A stretch of 47,259 nucleotides of DNA, taken from contig NZ_LMQH01000014.1 in the NCBI RefSeq assembly GCF_001424105.1, positions 222,282 through 269,540 on the forward strand, in the 5' to 3' direction. This document shows positions 1 through 8,353 of the stretch, piece after piece; the first letter of the stretch is position 1; the number at the start of each line of letters is the position of its first letter. Made by a program: the position numbers and the translations under genes. The DNA comes from Chryseobacterium sp. Leaf394. GTDB taxonomy: Bacteria > Bacteroidota > Bacteroidia > Flavobacteriales > Weeksellaceae. The notes below the pieces were generated by a model. That model ran no database searches. It saw only the letters and a program-made list of their open reading frames with translations, and was not told where the DNA came from.

Positions 1-14
1 TAAAATTATTATTT

Positions 15-1769
15 ATGAAGAGTTTCTTTAAAAATGTTCTGGCAAATATAGTGGCTATAGCTATCTTATGTTGCCTGTTTTTCATCTTTTTTATTGTAAT
101 GATTGCCGTGGGTTCTGCAAGTGAGAGTTCTTCTGTAGAGGTGAAGAAAAACTCAGTACTGACCATTAATCTTAAAACTGAGATTATAGACAGCCCGACA
201 GAAGTACAGAAAGATGTTTTTGCATTCAGCAATAAGAGCAAAGAGATTCTTATTTACGATGCTGTAGAGGCAATCAGGAAAGCAAAGGATGATAAAAACA
301 TTAAAGGTATCAGTATAGAAGCAGATGATCTTAATGCAGGTATTACGCAGATTGACGATTTGCGTACGGCCATATCTGATTTTAAAAAGAGCGGAAAATT
401 TGTCTACGCTTACGGAAATACAGTTTCGCAGTCTTCGTACTATCTAGGTTCTGTGGCAGATCAGTATTTTCTTAACCCATCAGGTGGCATCGAGCTGAAA
501 GGTCTGTCTACGGAGGTTACTTTCTTTAAAGAATTTGCTGAAAAGTACGGGATTGGAATTGAAGTAATACGTCACGGTAAGTTTAAATCTGCTGTTGAGC
601 CGTTTATAGCTAATGAAATTTCACCTGAAAATAAGGAACAGCTCAGTACACTTTTGAATGATATCTGGAACAGTACTTCTTCTAAAATTGCAGTTTCAAG
701 AAAAATTGAATTACCGCAGTTCAAAACTGTTGTAGATAGTTTGTACGGGATGATTCCTGAGGAAAGCGTAAAGTTTAAACTTGCTGACAAGCTAATTCAA
801 AAAACAGAGTATGATCAGATGCTGAAGTCTAAGTTGAGTCTTAAAGAAAAAGATAAGCTGTCAAAAATTTCCCTCAGTAAATATGTGGATTCATTTAAAA
901 ATGAAGAAAAATCAGGTGATAGGGTAGCAGTACTTTATGCCTCAGGTTCTATCAACAGCGGTGATGAGTATAACGAGATTTATTCTGAAAAATATTTAAA
1001 ATACATCAAAGACTTACAGAACGATAAGAAAGTAAAGGCAGTAGTTCTCAGAATTAATTCCCCTGGCGGTAGCGCTAATGCATCAGATGAGATTTTATTT
1101 GAACTTCAGCAGTTGAAAAAGAAAAAACCACTTATCGTTTCTTTCGGTGATTACGCGGCTTCGGGAGGTTACTATATTGCAATGGCCGCTGACAAAATTT
1201 ATTCCCAACCGAATACTCTAACAGGTTCGATTGGTGTTTTCGGAGTTTTGCCTTACTTTAAAGAAATCGCCAATAAAAATGGAGTACGCTCAGATATTGT
1301 AGCGACCAATGCCAATTCAGCTTATTATTCATCATTAAATGGTTTAAGTCCGCACGGTGTTGCGATGATTACAAAAAGTGTTGAGGGTACTTACAAAAGA
1401 TTTGTACATTTTGTAACTCAAAACAGAAAGAAATCTTTCGAACAGATTGATGCCGTTGGTGGCGGAAGAGTCTGGAGCGGAACAAGAGCCAAGGAAATCG
1501 GACTTGTGGATGAATTGGGATCTTTAAATGATGCCGTGAAATTTGCCGCAGCCAAAGCTAATCTTAAAGATTACAGAGTAAAATCATATCCTGAAGAGAA
1601 AACTGCTTTCGAGCAGATCTTTGATGGAATGAATGAAGACGATATTTCCGCAAGAGTACTGAAGAATAAAATCGGAAAATCAAACTATGAGATTCTGATG
1701 CAGCTTACAGATAAAAAGCTGAAATCTGAAGTGAAAATGGAAATGCCTTTCCAGATCAGAATAGACTAA
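15..1769 (+). CDS. sppA: Signal peptide peptidase SppA, long (67K) type
   Basis: Membrane-anchored serine protease that degrades leftover signal peptides after protein export. The 584-residue length matches the two-domain long SppA. One N-terminal transmembrane helix spans about residues 9-33 and the rest is periplasmic. The Ser-Lys dyad is visible: Lys191 in the KSAVEPF motif of the first domain, and Ser383 in the YAASGGYY motif of the second. The SPGGSA motif at about 349-354 is also typical. The ATG start follows only 14 bases of window, so upstream context is unseen. The gene converges with the GlsB-like gene and shares a bidirectional terminator with it. High confidence. Confidence 0.95.
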   Translation: MKSFFKNVLANIVAIAILCCLFFIFFIVMIAVGSASESSSVEVKKNSVLTINLKTEIIDSPTEVQKDVFAFSNKSKEILIYDAVEAIRKAKDDKNIKGISIEADDLNAGITQIDDLRTAISDFKKSGKFVYAYGNTVSQSSYYLGSVADQYFLNPSGGIELKGLSTEVTFFKEFAEKYGIGIEVIRHGKFKSAVEPFIANEISPENKEQLSTLLNDIWNSTSSKIAVSRKIELPQFKTVVDSLYGMIPEESVKFKLADKLIQKTEYDQMLKSKLSLKEKDKLSKISLSKYVDSFKNEEKSGDRVAVLYASGSINSGDEYNEIYSEKYLKYIKDLQNDKKVKAVVLRINSPGGSANASDEILFELQQLKKKKPLIVSFGDYAASGGYYIAMAADKIYSQPNTLTGSIGVFGVLPYFKEIANKNGVRSDIVATNANSAYYSSLNGLSPHGVAMITKSVEGTYKRFVHFVTQNRKKSFEQIDAVGGGRVWSGTRAKEIGLVDELGSLNDAVKFAAAKANLKDYRVKSYPEEKTAFEQIFDGMNEDDISARVLKNKIGKSNYEILMQLTDKKLKSEVKMEMPFQIRID

Positions 1770-1786
1770 ATTATACTGTTCATAAA

Positions 1787-1819
1787 AAATCCGGCATCTG
1801 AATTTCAGATGCCGGATTT
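1787..1819. terminator. Bidirectional terminator between sppA and the GlsB-like gene
   Basis: A 15-bp perfect stem with a 3-nt loop, flanked by an A run on the left and a T run on the right, so it can terminate both convergent genes. Confidence 0.9.
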
Positions 1820-1839
1820 ATTTTTTTATTGAATAGTAA

Positions 1840-2100
1840 TTAACGTTTTCTGGTCAACATTTCGTAGATCCATATTACAATGATTGCTCCACCAATTGCA
1901 AGGAACCAACTTCTGAAATTCCAGAAAGAATCTACATCTCCCCAATGTAAAACGTAAACGCCGATTAAACCTCCTATGAAGGCACCAACGATTCCTAAAA
2001 TGATAGTGATAAGCCATCCGCCGCCTTGTTTACCAGGCATGATCAGTTTAGCGATTGCTCCGGCTAAAAGCCCGAAGATAATCCAGGTAATGAATCCCAT
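1840..2100 (-). CDS. GlsB/YeaQ/YmgE family (transglycosylase-associated) membrane protein
   Basis: Small inner-membrane protein of 86 residues, usual for this family, which is often stress-induced and has no established biochemical function. Three hydrophobic helices are visible (about residues 3-20, 28-50 and 62-80), with the family's glycine-rich pattern (GLLAGAIAKLIMPGK, then ILGIVGAFIGG) and a basic C-terminus. It is transcribed alone, between the sppA terminator and ftsY. Family assignment is from motif pattern; the role is inferred from the family name only. Confidence 0.85.
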   Translation of the reverse strand: MGFITWIIFGLLAGAIAKLIMPGKQGGGWLITIILGIVGAFIGGLIGVYVLHWGDVDSFWNFRSWFLAIGGAIIVIWIYEMLTRKR

Positions 2101-2149
2101 AAAATAATTTTTTAATGTTATTAATAGTGTTTGTTCAGAAAGATATCAA

Positions 2150-3103
2150 TTATCTCTTCTTGAAAAATGAATCTACAAACTCTGTACCATTAAAAAGCTG
2201 AAGGTCGTGCATTTTCTCGCCGACGCCGATGTATTTTACAGGAATCTGAAACTGATCTGAAATTCCGATTACTACGCCTCCTTTTGCTGTTCCGTCTAAT
2301 TTGGTGACTGCCAAAGCATTCACTTCTGTAGCAGCAGTAAACTGTTTTGCCTGCTCAAAAGCATTCTGACCTGTGGAACCGTCCAAAACCAATAAGATCT
2401 CGTGGGGTGCATCAGGAATTACTTTCTGCATCACCCTCTTAATTTTGGAAAGTTCGTTCATTAAATTGATTTTGTTATGAAGTCGCCCTGCCGTATCGAT
2501 GATCACCACGTCTGCATCCTGAGCTACGGCACTCTGTACAGTGTCAAAAGCAACGGAAGCAGGATCTGATCCCATTTCCTGTTTTACGATCGGTACGCCC
2601 ACTCTTTCACTCCAGATCACCAGTTGGTCTACTGCGGCAGCCCGGAAGGTATCTGCAGCACCCAGAACTACTTTTTTACCTTCAGATTTAAACTGATGTG
2701 CAAGTTTTCCAATCGTTGTAGTTTTTCCGACACCGTTTACACCCACGACCATGATAACATAAGGTTTTTTTGAGGTATCAATATTTCCTGTACCCTTATG
2801 TGGATTTTCCAGCAGAAGGCCGGATATTTCGTCACGTAAAATTTTGTCGAGCTCGCCAACACTTACGTATTTGTCTCTGGCAACACGTTCTTCAATTCTG
2901 CCGATGATTTTGATCGTAGTGGAAGCACCTACGTCTGAAGCGATAAGGATTTCCTCAAGATTATCGAGAACTTCATCATCAACTTTGCTTTTGCCGACAA
3001 CGGCTTTCGTCATTTTTTCGAAAAAGCCCTGACTTGATTTTTCCAAACCTTTATCAAGAGTTTCTTTTTCTTCTTTTTTAAAAATATTTTTAAACCAGCT
3101 CAT
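2150..3103 (-). CDS. ftsY: Signal recognition particle receptor FtsY
   Basis: SRP receptor GTPase that docks ribosome-nascent-chain-SRP complexes at the inner membrane for co-translational insertion. At 317 residues it is the short form without the long acidic A domain of E. coli. An NG domain is clear: a helical N domain (about 20-100), then the P-loop GVNGVGKTTT, the DTAGR motif and TKLDGTAKGG near the C-terminus. It is downstream of rpmB-rpmG-DUF4295, the usual flavobacterial order, but separated from them by a terminator hairpin and with its own TATATTTG promoter element. High confidence. Confidence 0.96.
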   Translation of the reverse strand: MSWFKNIFKKEEKETLDKGLEKSSQGFFEKMTKAVVGKSKVDDEVLDNLEEILIASDVGASTTIKIIGRIEERVARDKYVSVGELDKILRDEISGLLLENPHKGTGNIDTSKKPYVIMVVGVNGVGKTTTIGKLAHQFKSEGKKVVLGAADTFRAAAVDQLVIWSERVGVPIVKQEMGSDPASVAFDTVQSAVAQDADVVIIDTAGRLHNKINLMNELSKIKRVMQKVIPDAPHEILLVLDGSTGQNAFEQAKQFTAATEVNALAVTKLDGTAKGGVVIGISDQFQIPVKYIGVGEKMHDLQLFNGTEFVDSFFKKR

Positions 3104-3225
3104 TTTTATGAATGCGGAATTTTAATTATGTCGGAAGCTAGATGTTGGAATCTTGATGTTTGCAAAATAAAATTTTATGTTTGTCGACATCCGGCACCCA
3201 ACATCCAGCACCCAGCTTAGAAAAG

Positions 3226-3233
3226 CAAATATA
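3226..3233 (-). promoter_or_regulatory. Candidate -7 element (TATATTTG) for ftsY
   Basis: Minus-strand match to the Bacteroidota -7 consensus TAnnTTTG. It gives a leader of roughly 120 nt to the ftsY start. It lies just downstream of the ribosomal-protein operon terminator. No convincing -33 TTG was seen. Confidence 0.5.
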
Positions 3234-3235
3234 AC

Positions 3236-3266
3236 AAAAAAACTACCCGAAAACCGGATAGTTTTT
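3236..3266 (-). terminator. Terminator of the rpmB-rpmG-DUF4295 operon
   Basis: Hairpin with arms around AAACTA(N)CCG / CGG(N)TAGTTT, followed on the minus strand by a T-rich run. It lies between the DUF4295 stop and ftsY. One mismatch interrupts the stem. Confidence 0.75.
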
Positions 3267-3288
3267 GTATTTCGATAGACCGAAGTGA

Positions 3289-3441
3289 TTATTTTTTCAA
3301 AAAACCGTCTACTTCGTCTGCGTTCATTACTTTCTCTTCGAAAACGTAAGCTCCTGATTTAGAAGACTTCACCATTTTCACCACTTTAGTCATTTTTTTA
3401 GACTGTCCGCTTTGTAGGGTTGCTACTACTTTCTTTGCCAT
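3289..3441 (-). CDS. DUF4295 family small basic protein
   Basis: A 50-residue protein beginning MAKKVVATLQ and ending DEVDGFLKK, rich in Lys, Val and Ser. DUF4295 proteins are Bacteroidota-specific and are almost always found next to rpmG and rpmB, as here, so a ribosome-linked role is likely but unproven. It lies 19 bases after the L33 stop and reads from an ATG at 3441 to a TAA at 3289. It is short enough to be missed by length-filtered gene finders. The family call rests on sequence pattern plus the diagnostic neighbourhood. Confidence 0.9.
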   Translation of the reverse strand: MAKKVVATLQSGQSKKMTKVVKMVKSSKSGAYVFEEKVMNADEVDGFLKK

Positions 3442-3460
3442 GGTAAATTATATTTATAAA

Positions 3461-3643
3461 TTACTTGATTTCTTTGTGAAGGGTAGATCTCTTAAGAACC
3501 GGATTGTATTTTTTCAATTCCAATCTTTCTGTAGTGTTCTTTTTGTTTTTTGTAGAAATGTATCTTGACATTCCTGGCATACCGCTTTCTTTGTGCTCTG
3601 TACATTCAAGAATTACTTGAACTCTGTTTCCTTTTTTTGCCAT
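3461..3643 (-). CDS. rpmG: 50S ribosomal protein L33
   Basis: Large-subunit ribosomal protein of 60 residues. It carries the family pattern RVQVILECTEH, then SRYISTKNKKNTTERLELKKYNP with a C-terminal LHKEIK. Only one cysteine remains of the zinc-ribbon pairs, so this is a zinc-independent (C-minus) type. It lies 3 nt downstream of rpmB and upstream of DUF4295 in one operon. High confidence. Confidence 0.97.
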   Translation of the reverse strand: MAKKGNRVQVILECTEHKESGMPGMSRYISTKNKKNTTERLELKKYNPVLKRSTLHKEIK

Positions 3644-3646
3644 GAT

Positions 3647-3889
3647 TTAGTTCTTTTTAATCAATCCTTCTCTGATGCCTCTTTCGATAGCCTCTTCAAT
3701 TCCAATCTTGTTAATGATTCTCAATCCATGAGCTGAAACTTTCAGCGTAACGTGCTTGTCTTGCTCTGGAAGGTAAAATTTCTTTTCCAATAAGTTAATT
3801 TCAAAACGACGCTTCGTTTTGTTATTAGCGTGGGAAACGTTGTTACCAACCATTGCACGCTTTCCTGTTATCTGGCAAATTCTTGACAT
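3647..3889 (-). CDS. rpmB: 50S ribosomal protein L28
   Basis: Large-subunit ribosomal protein of 80 residues, first gene of the rpmB-rpmG-DUF4295 operon. The N-terminus MSRICQITGKRAMVGNNVSH is the L28 signature, followed by the NKTKRRFEINL segment and a conserved C-terminal VSAHGLRIINK region. Only one cysteine is present, so the protein probably does not bind zinc. No clean TAnnTTTG element was found directly upstream. Confidence 0.97.
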   Translation of the reverse strand: MSRICQITGKRAMVGNNVSHANNKTKRRFEINLLEKKFYLPEQDKHVTLKVSAHGLRIINKIGIEEAIERGIREGLIKKN

Positions 3890-4011
3890 ATCTCGATGTT
3901 CTTATTTGTATAATATTTGAGGTTGCAAAATAACGGATTATTTTTTAGACAGACAAATATTTTATAAAATTATTTATTAAATTTTTATCACAACTTTCTT
4001 TAAATCTTAGC

Positions 4012-5652
4012 CTAAGCCTTTTTAGAATCTATTTTTGTTTTAATCCAATTGAAAATTAAATAAAACAACAGAAACCCAAATGCAAACATGCAGATTCTTG
4101 AGATGAAATCTCCGGTTCGGGTATAAAATGTTTCGCCTTCATACAGTTTAATTTTCGCAAACAGTGCTGTTTTGTCGCCGTACAGAGTGTCTTCTTCAAT
4201 CTCTCCCAAAGCATTGATATGCGCTGAAATTCCGCTGTTGGCAGCCCTTGCAATCTCTCTTCTTGTTTCAATGGAACGCATTCTCGCATAAGAAAGAAGC
4301 TGTCTGTGCCCTTCCGTAACGCCCCACCAGGAATCGTTGGTCATAATGGCGAAAAAGTTGGCGCCTTTTTTTACATAATCCGTTACAAATTCACCGTAAA
4401 TGCTTTCGTAGCAGATGATCGGAGCCATTTTCCCTTTGTTATAAGGGTTCGAAAATGCGACCCTTTCTTTGTCTATTCCCAAAGAAGCAACTGTTCCGCC
4501 TAAATTAATCATTGCGTCTCCTAAAAGTGGCTTCAAATAACTCATATAGGGGAAAATTTCCACACCGGGAACAAGTTTTCCCTTGTGATAGACTTCTATT
4601 TTTTGGTTAGGAATAATCTGTACTGCTGAGTTGTAACTTTCAACCCAGGCTCCTGAACTGGTTTGGTAGGCTTCTTTCGGAAGATTTTCTGAATTTAAAT
4701 AATATTTATGTGAAGAAATTCCTGATGCAAAAACAGATTTTGGATGTTTGGTTAAAAATGATTTTACAGTATTTAAAAGTTGACTCTTTTCAAAGGCGGT
4801 TTCAGAAATCGAACCCCGCCCGGGAATTGCGGTTTCAGGAGCAATATAATAATCGATTTTTGTGGTTGAATGTTCTTCGGCAAGACCTAAGAGTTCATTC
4901 TGAATGGTAATGCTGTCTTTCTGGTATTTTTCGTTGTACGGATCAAGTTCAGGCTGAAGCATTAAAACATTTACTTCACCGATTGGTTTTTCATCAAAAT
5001 TATTATACTTAGAAATAGAAATAATCATCGGAACAGCGATCAGTAAAGCAATCACAGACGAATTAATGATTAAACTTTTTCTTTTACGGCCTGCCTGCCA
5101 GATTCTGATGGTATAGAAAATAAAAACATTGATAATCAGAATCCAGAAACTTCCTCCTGTGGCTCCAAGCGTATCATACCACTGTATTAATTTTGGATAT
5201 TCTGAAAAAGAATTTCCTAAGTTCAACCACGGCCAGGTGAGTTCCCAGTTAAGGTGAAATTTCTCAAAACACATCCAGATGCTCACGAAAAATGCCAGCC
5301 CCCAATACGTTCCCTGCGCATTTTTATACCAGTGATAACATTGAAAAATGAGTGAATACAGTAATGAATTGATCAGAACCGGAAAAAGAACCGCCATCAT
5401 TGAATGGCTTCCGTCAGGATTTTTTGAGCCGTAAAGCCAGCCTGTGGTCACTACGTTCCAGATGACAAAACAGATATAAGTTAATCCGAAAACCACCCAA
5501 CTTTTTCTTCTGTAATTTGAAAATTTTGAAATATCGTGTTCCATCACCAAAAGTGGAACCAGAGCAATAAATATAAAGAAAGGAACGCCGTAAGTAGGCC
5601 ATGAAACCGAGAGCAGCATCGCCGCAATAAGCGTGAGAAGTAAATGTTTCAT
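4012..5652 (-). CDS. lnt: Apolipoprotein N-acyltransferase Lnt
   Basis: Inner-membrane enzyme that adds the third acyl chain to the N-terminal cysteine of lipoproteins. The 546-residue protein has about six to seven N-terminal membrane helices (to about residue 215), a periplasmic nitrilase-like domain and a last helix near 515-535. The catalytic triad is visible: Glu273 (APETAIPG), Lys357 (YHKGKLVPG) and Cys414 (ICYESIYG), with the NDSWWG motif after it. It matches the predicted triacylated lipoproteins at 12848 and 32418. A TAAATTTG promoter element lies 17 nt upstream of the ATG, divergent from the VanZ-like gene. High confidence. Confidence 0.94.
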   Translation of the reverse strand: MKHLLLTLIAAMLLSVSWPTYGVPFFIFIALVPLLVMEHDISKFSNYRRKSWVVFGLTYICFVIWNVVTTGWLYGSKNPDGSHSMMAVLFPVLINSLLYSLIFQCYHWYKNAQGTYWGLAFFVSIWMCFEKFHLNWELTWPWLNLGNSFSEYPKLIQWYDTLGATGGSFWILIINVFIFYTIRIWQAGRKRKSLIINSSVIALLIAVPMIISISKYNNFDEKPIGEVNVLMLQPELDPYNEKYQKDSITIQNELLGLAEEHSTTKIDYYIAPETAIPGRGSISETAFEKSQLLNTVKSFLTKHPKSVFASGISSHKYYLNSENLPKEAYQTSSGAWVESYNSAVQIIPNQKIEVYHKGKLVPGVEIFPYMSYLKPLLGDAMINLGGTVASLGIDKERVAFSNPYNKGKMAPIICYESIYGEFVTDYVKKGANFFAIMTNDSWWGVTEGHRQLLSYARMRSIETRREIARAANSGISAHINALGEIEEDTLYGDKTALFAKIKLYEGETFYTRTGDFISRICMFAFGFLLFYLIFNWIKTKIDSKKA

Positions 5653-5669
5653 TAAAAATATTTAATGCA

Positions 5670-5677
5670 CAAATTTA
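5670..5677 (-). promoter_or_regulatory. Candidate -7 element (TAAATTTG) for lnt
   Basis: Minus-strand TAnnTTTG match with 17 nt between it and the lnt ATG. It sits back to back with the plus-strand TATCTTTG of the VanZ-like gene. Confidence 0.6.
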
Positions 5678-5693
5678 GTCTTTTTGAAATGAA

Positions 5694-5701
5694 TATCTTT
5701 G
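5694..5701 (+). promoter_or_regulatory. Candidate -7 element (TATCTTTG) for the VanZ-like gene
   Basis: Exact TAnnTTTG match with only 6 nt before the ATG at 5708, so transcription would begin at or almost at the start codon. It overlaps an in-frame TTG at 5699, which argues against that upstream start. Confidence 0.65.
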
Positions 5702-5707
5702 CCGCAG

Positions 5708-6130
5708 ATGTTAAAGAAGTTTTATCAAATTACTATTTTTCCGTACACATTATTTCTGCTTTATCTGATGTTTTTTGGGATGGGCAGATTTCAGTTTGAT
5801 GAAAATGTCATCAGGATCGAACCGGTATATTCTACGCTGAGCTTTATTGAAAATACGATCCGCTGGTGGGATATTGTGAGAATTGTTCTGGGAAATGTTC
5901 TGATGTTTATTCCTTTTGGTTTTCTGGGCTGGGTTTTCCCGAAGCTGAAGAACCTGAAAAGCCTGATGTACGCATTTATTTCTGCTATTTTTATCGTTGA
6001 AGGAATGCAGTATTTTACCCGTCTCGGAATTTTCGAGATTGATGATATTCTTTTAAACAGTTTCGGTGTTTTTGTCGGATTTCAGATTCGCAGGTTTATG
6101 GAAAAGAAATTTAACCGTTTAGTTCTTTAG
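5708..6130 (+). CDS. VanZ-like family membrane protein
   Basis: Small membrane protein of 140 residues with about four hydrophobic helices (roughly 8-25, 50-75, 80-98 and 112-128). The VanZ-like pattern is visible in NVLMFIPFGFLGW, then VEGMQYFTRLGIFEIDDILLNSFG, where the Glu-x-x-Gln and Asp-Asp-x-x-x-Asn residues are characteristic. VanZ itself gives low-level teicoplanin resistance, but most homologues are uncharacterised, so no resistance is claimed. I chose the ATG at 5708, because the TTG at 5699 lies inside the likely promoter. Its 3' end overlaps the convergent proC by 20 bases. Confidence 0.85.
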   Translation: MLKKFYQITIFPYTLFLLYLMFFGMGRFQFDENVIRIEPVYSTLSFIENTIRWWDIVRIVLGNVLMFIPFGFLGWVFPKLKNLKSLMYAFISAIFIVEGMQYFTRLGIFEIDDILLNSFGVFVGFQIRRFMEKKFNRLVL

Positions 6131-6914
6131 CGCGTTTTTCAGCATTTAAAATTCCTTGCTTTAAAATTTCCTTTAAATCTTTTTCATTAAAAGTCTTCAA
6201 AGCAGCTTCGGTTGTTCCGCCTTTTGATGCAACGTCTTTGATGAGTTCTTCAAGATTTTTATCGGAATTATTAATAAGGTGATATGCGCCGAGCATGGTT
6301 TGCTTCACGAAAAGTTTAGATAAATTTTCATCAATTCCCATTTCGGTTCCCGCCTTGATCATGGCATCAACAATATAATAAAAATACGCCGGACCACTTC
6401 CTGAAAGGGCTGTAACACCATCCAGAAGCTCTTCATTTTCCAGATAAACTGATCTTCCAGTCGAGTTGAGGAATCTTTCAATATTAATTAACTTACTGAA
6501 TGAAATGCCTTCTGCAGCAGTATAACCTGTGATTCCCATTCCTAAAAGTGTAGGCGAGTTGGGCATAGCTCTTACCACCATTTTATGGTTGAGTAATCTT
6601 TGGATTTTTTCGATTTTAATTCCTGCCATGATGGAAAGAACCATTTGGTTTTCATTTAAATTAAATTTAAAGTTCTCCGCTGCATGCTGGAAATCCTGAG
6701 GTTTTACGGCAATGATAATTAAATCTGCGTTTATTTCATCAACAGTTTCAAAAATGGAAATTTGAGACTTTGGAAATTCTTCTTTTATTTTGTTGATTTT
6801 ATTTTGATTTCGGGTAATCAGATGAAGGTCTTCCGGTTTTATTAGTTCGTACTTTAAAAATGATTTTGAGAATGACAGACCCATATTTCCGGCTCCGATA
6901 ATAGCAATTTTCAT
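6111..6914 (-). CDS. proC: Pyrroline-5-carboxylate reductase
   Basis: Cytoplasmic enzyme that reduces 1-pyrroline-5-carboxylate to L-proline with NAD(P)H, the last step of proline synthesis. At 267 residues the length is normal. The N-terminal Rossmann motif is IAIIGAGNMG, followed by the AVKPQ motif. The C-terminal dimer domain holds LSGSGPAYFYY and the signature VASKGGTTEAALK. It overlaps the convergent VanZ-like gene tail to tail and is preceded by the murA terminator, so it is probably transcribed alone. High confidence. Confidence 0.95.
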   Translation of the reverse strand: MKIAIIGAGNMGLSFSKSFLKYELIKPEDLHLITRNQNKINKIKEEFPKSQISIFETVDEINADLIIIAVKPQDFQHAAENFKFNLNENQMVLSIMAGIKIEKIQRLLNHKMVVRAMPNSPTLLGMGITGYTAAEGISFSKLINIERFLNSTGRSVYLENEELLDGVTALSGSGPAYFYYIVDAMIKAGTEMGIDENLSKLFVKQTMLGAYHLINNSDKNLEELIKDVASKGGTTEAALKTFNEKDLKEILKQGILNAEKRAKELNG

Positions 6915-6940
6915 AGTTGTGTGTTTTTGTTTTAAACATA

Positions 6941-6967
6941 AAAACGCTTAGGTTTTCCAAGCGTTTT
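6941..6967 (-). terminator. Terminator downstream of murA
   Basis: Nine-bp stem (AAAACGCTT / AAGCGTTTT) with a GG/CC-closed loop and a T-rich run on the minus strand. It lies between the murA stop and the proC start. Confidence 0.75.
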
Positions 6968-6973
6968 GTATAA

Positions 6974-7000
6974 GTAATGAGTAATTGGTAATGAGTAATA
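6974..7000. repeat. Short direct repeat TAATGAGTAAT (two copies)
   Basis: The 11-mer TAATGAGTAAT occurs twice, 14 bases apart, in the murA-proC gap. A related reverse-complement word occurs at 43211-43239, and a looser one near 16735-16760, so this is an intergenic repeat family of the genome. Confidence 0.55.
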
Positions 7001-7045
7001 ATAAAAATTTAGTTTTAAACTTCCATCTTCCCACTTCCGACTCAA

Positions 7046-8353
7046 TTAAATTCTCTCAATATCAGCACCAATAGCTTTTAATCTGCCATCGATGTTTTCA
7101 TAACCTCTGTCGATTTGCTCGATATTGTGGATGATTGATTTTCCTTCAGCAGAAAGTGCTGCAATAAGAAGTGCATTTCCGGCTCTGATATCTGGCGAAA
7201 CCATGGTTGTTCCTCTCAACGGAGATTCCTGATTTAAACCGATAACTGTTGCTCGGTGAGGATCGCAAAGGATAATCTGAGCGCCCATATCGATTAATTT
7301 ATCAACGAAAAACAGTCTCGATTCAAACATTTTCTGATGTACCAATAAACTTCCTTTTGCCTGAGTTGCCACCACCAGAATAATGGAAAGCAGATCCGGA
7401 GTAAAGCCCGGCCACGGCGCATCTGAAACCGTAAGAATAGATCCGTCGATAAATTTCTGAATTTTATAATGTTCCTGAGATGGAATGTAAATATCGTCAC
7501 CGCTCTGTTCAAGCTGGATTCCTAATTTTCTGAATGTATTTGGAATAACGCCAAGTTGGTTCCAGTTAACATTTTTAATGGTGATTTCAGATTTCGTCAT
7601 GGCTGCAAGACCAATCCACGAACCGATTTCCACCATATCCGGAAGCATTGTGTGCTCGGTTCCGTTCAGATGGGTTACTCCTTCAATCGTCAGTAAATTT
7701 GAACCGATACCTGCAATGTTGGCACCCATTCTGTTCAGCATTTTACAAAGCTGCTGAAGATAAGGTTCGCAAGCTGCGTTGTAAATTCTGGTTTTTCCTT
7801 TGGCTAAAGCCGCCGCCATCACAATATTTGCTGTTCCGGTTACAGAAGCTTCTTCCAGAAGAATGAATTTTCCGTTAAGTTCTTTTGCTTTTAATGAATA
7901 GAAATATTCTTCTTCATCGTAGTTAAATTCTGCACCAAGTTCCACTAAACCCTGAAAGTGCGTATCCAGTCTTCTTCTTCCGATTTTGTCACCGCCAGGA
8001 GTTGGCATATAAGCTTCACCATAACGGGCAAGCATTGGTCCCATCAGCATAATTGAACCTCTCAGTTTGGCACCGTCTTTTTTGAATTCGTTGGATTTAA
8101 TATAATCAAAATTGACATTATCTGCCTTAAAAGTGTAATCACCGTGAGCATTTTTAGTGACTTTCACTCCGAAATCACCTAAAATCTCAATAAGTCTGTT
8201 TACATCATGAATGTCGGGAATGTTTTTGATTCTTACCTCTTCATCTGTTAATAAAACTGCACACAAAATTTGGAGCGCCTCATTTTTTGCCCCTTGTGGA
8301 GTGATTTCTCCCTGTAGTCTTTTTCCTCCTCTTATTTGAAAAGTCCCGCTCAT
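7046..8353 (-). CDS. murA: UDP-N-acetylglucosamine 1-carboxyvinyltransferase MurA, Asp at the Cys115 position
   Basis: Transfers enolpyruvate from PEP to UDP-GlcNAc, the first committed step of peptidoglycan synthesis. At 435 residues it is full length. The catalytic loop reads PTPGGDKIGRRRLDTH: Asp122 stands where E. coli MurA has Cys115, the residue alkylated by fosfomycin. Lys23 (GAKN) matches the conserved Lys22. The C-terminus TVIGL...LRGTTMVSPDIRAG is typical. It is preceded by the DUF4290 gene with a TAATG stop-start overlap, so the two are translationally coupled. High confidence in function; predicted fosfomycin insensitivity is inference from the residue. Confidence 0.96.
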   Translation of the reverse strand: MSGTFQIRGGKRLQGEITPQGAKNEALQILCAVLLTDEEVRIKNIPDIHDVNRLIEILGDFGVKVTKNAHGDYTFKADNVNFDYIKSNEFKKDGAKLRGSIMLMGPMLARYGEAYMPTPGGDKIGRRRLDTHFQGLVELGAEFNYDEEEYFYSLKAKELNGKFILLEEASVTGTANIVMAAALAKGKTRIYNAACEPYLQQLCKMLNRMGANIAGIGSNLLTIEGVTHLNGTEHTMLPDMVEIGSWIGLAAMTKSEITIKNVNWNQLGVIPNTFRKLGIQLEQSGDDIYIPSQEHYKIQKFIDGSILTVSDAPWPGFTPDLLSIILVVATQAKGSLLVHQKMFESRLFFVDKLIDMGAQIILCDPHRATVIGLNQESPLRGTTMVSPDIRAGNALLIAALSAEGKSIIHNIEQIDRGYENIDGRLKAIGADIERI

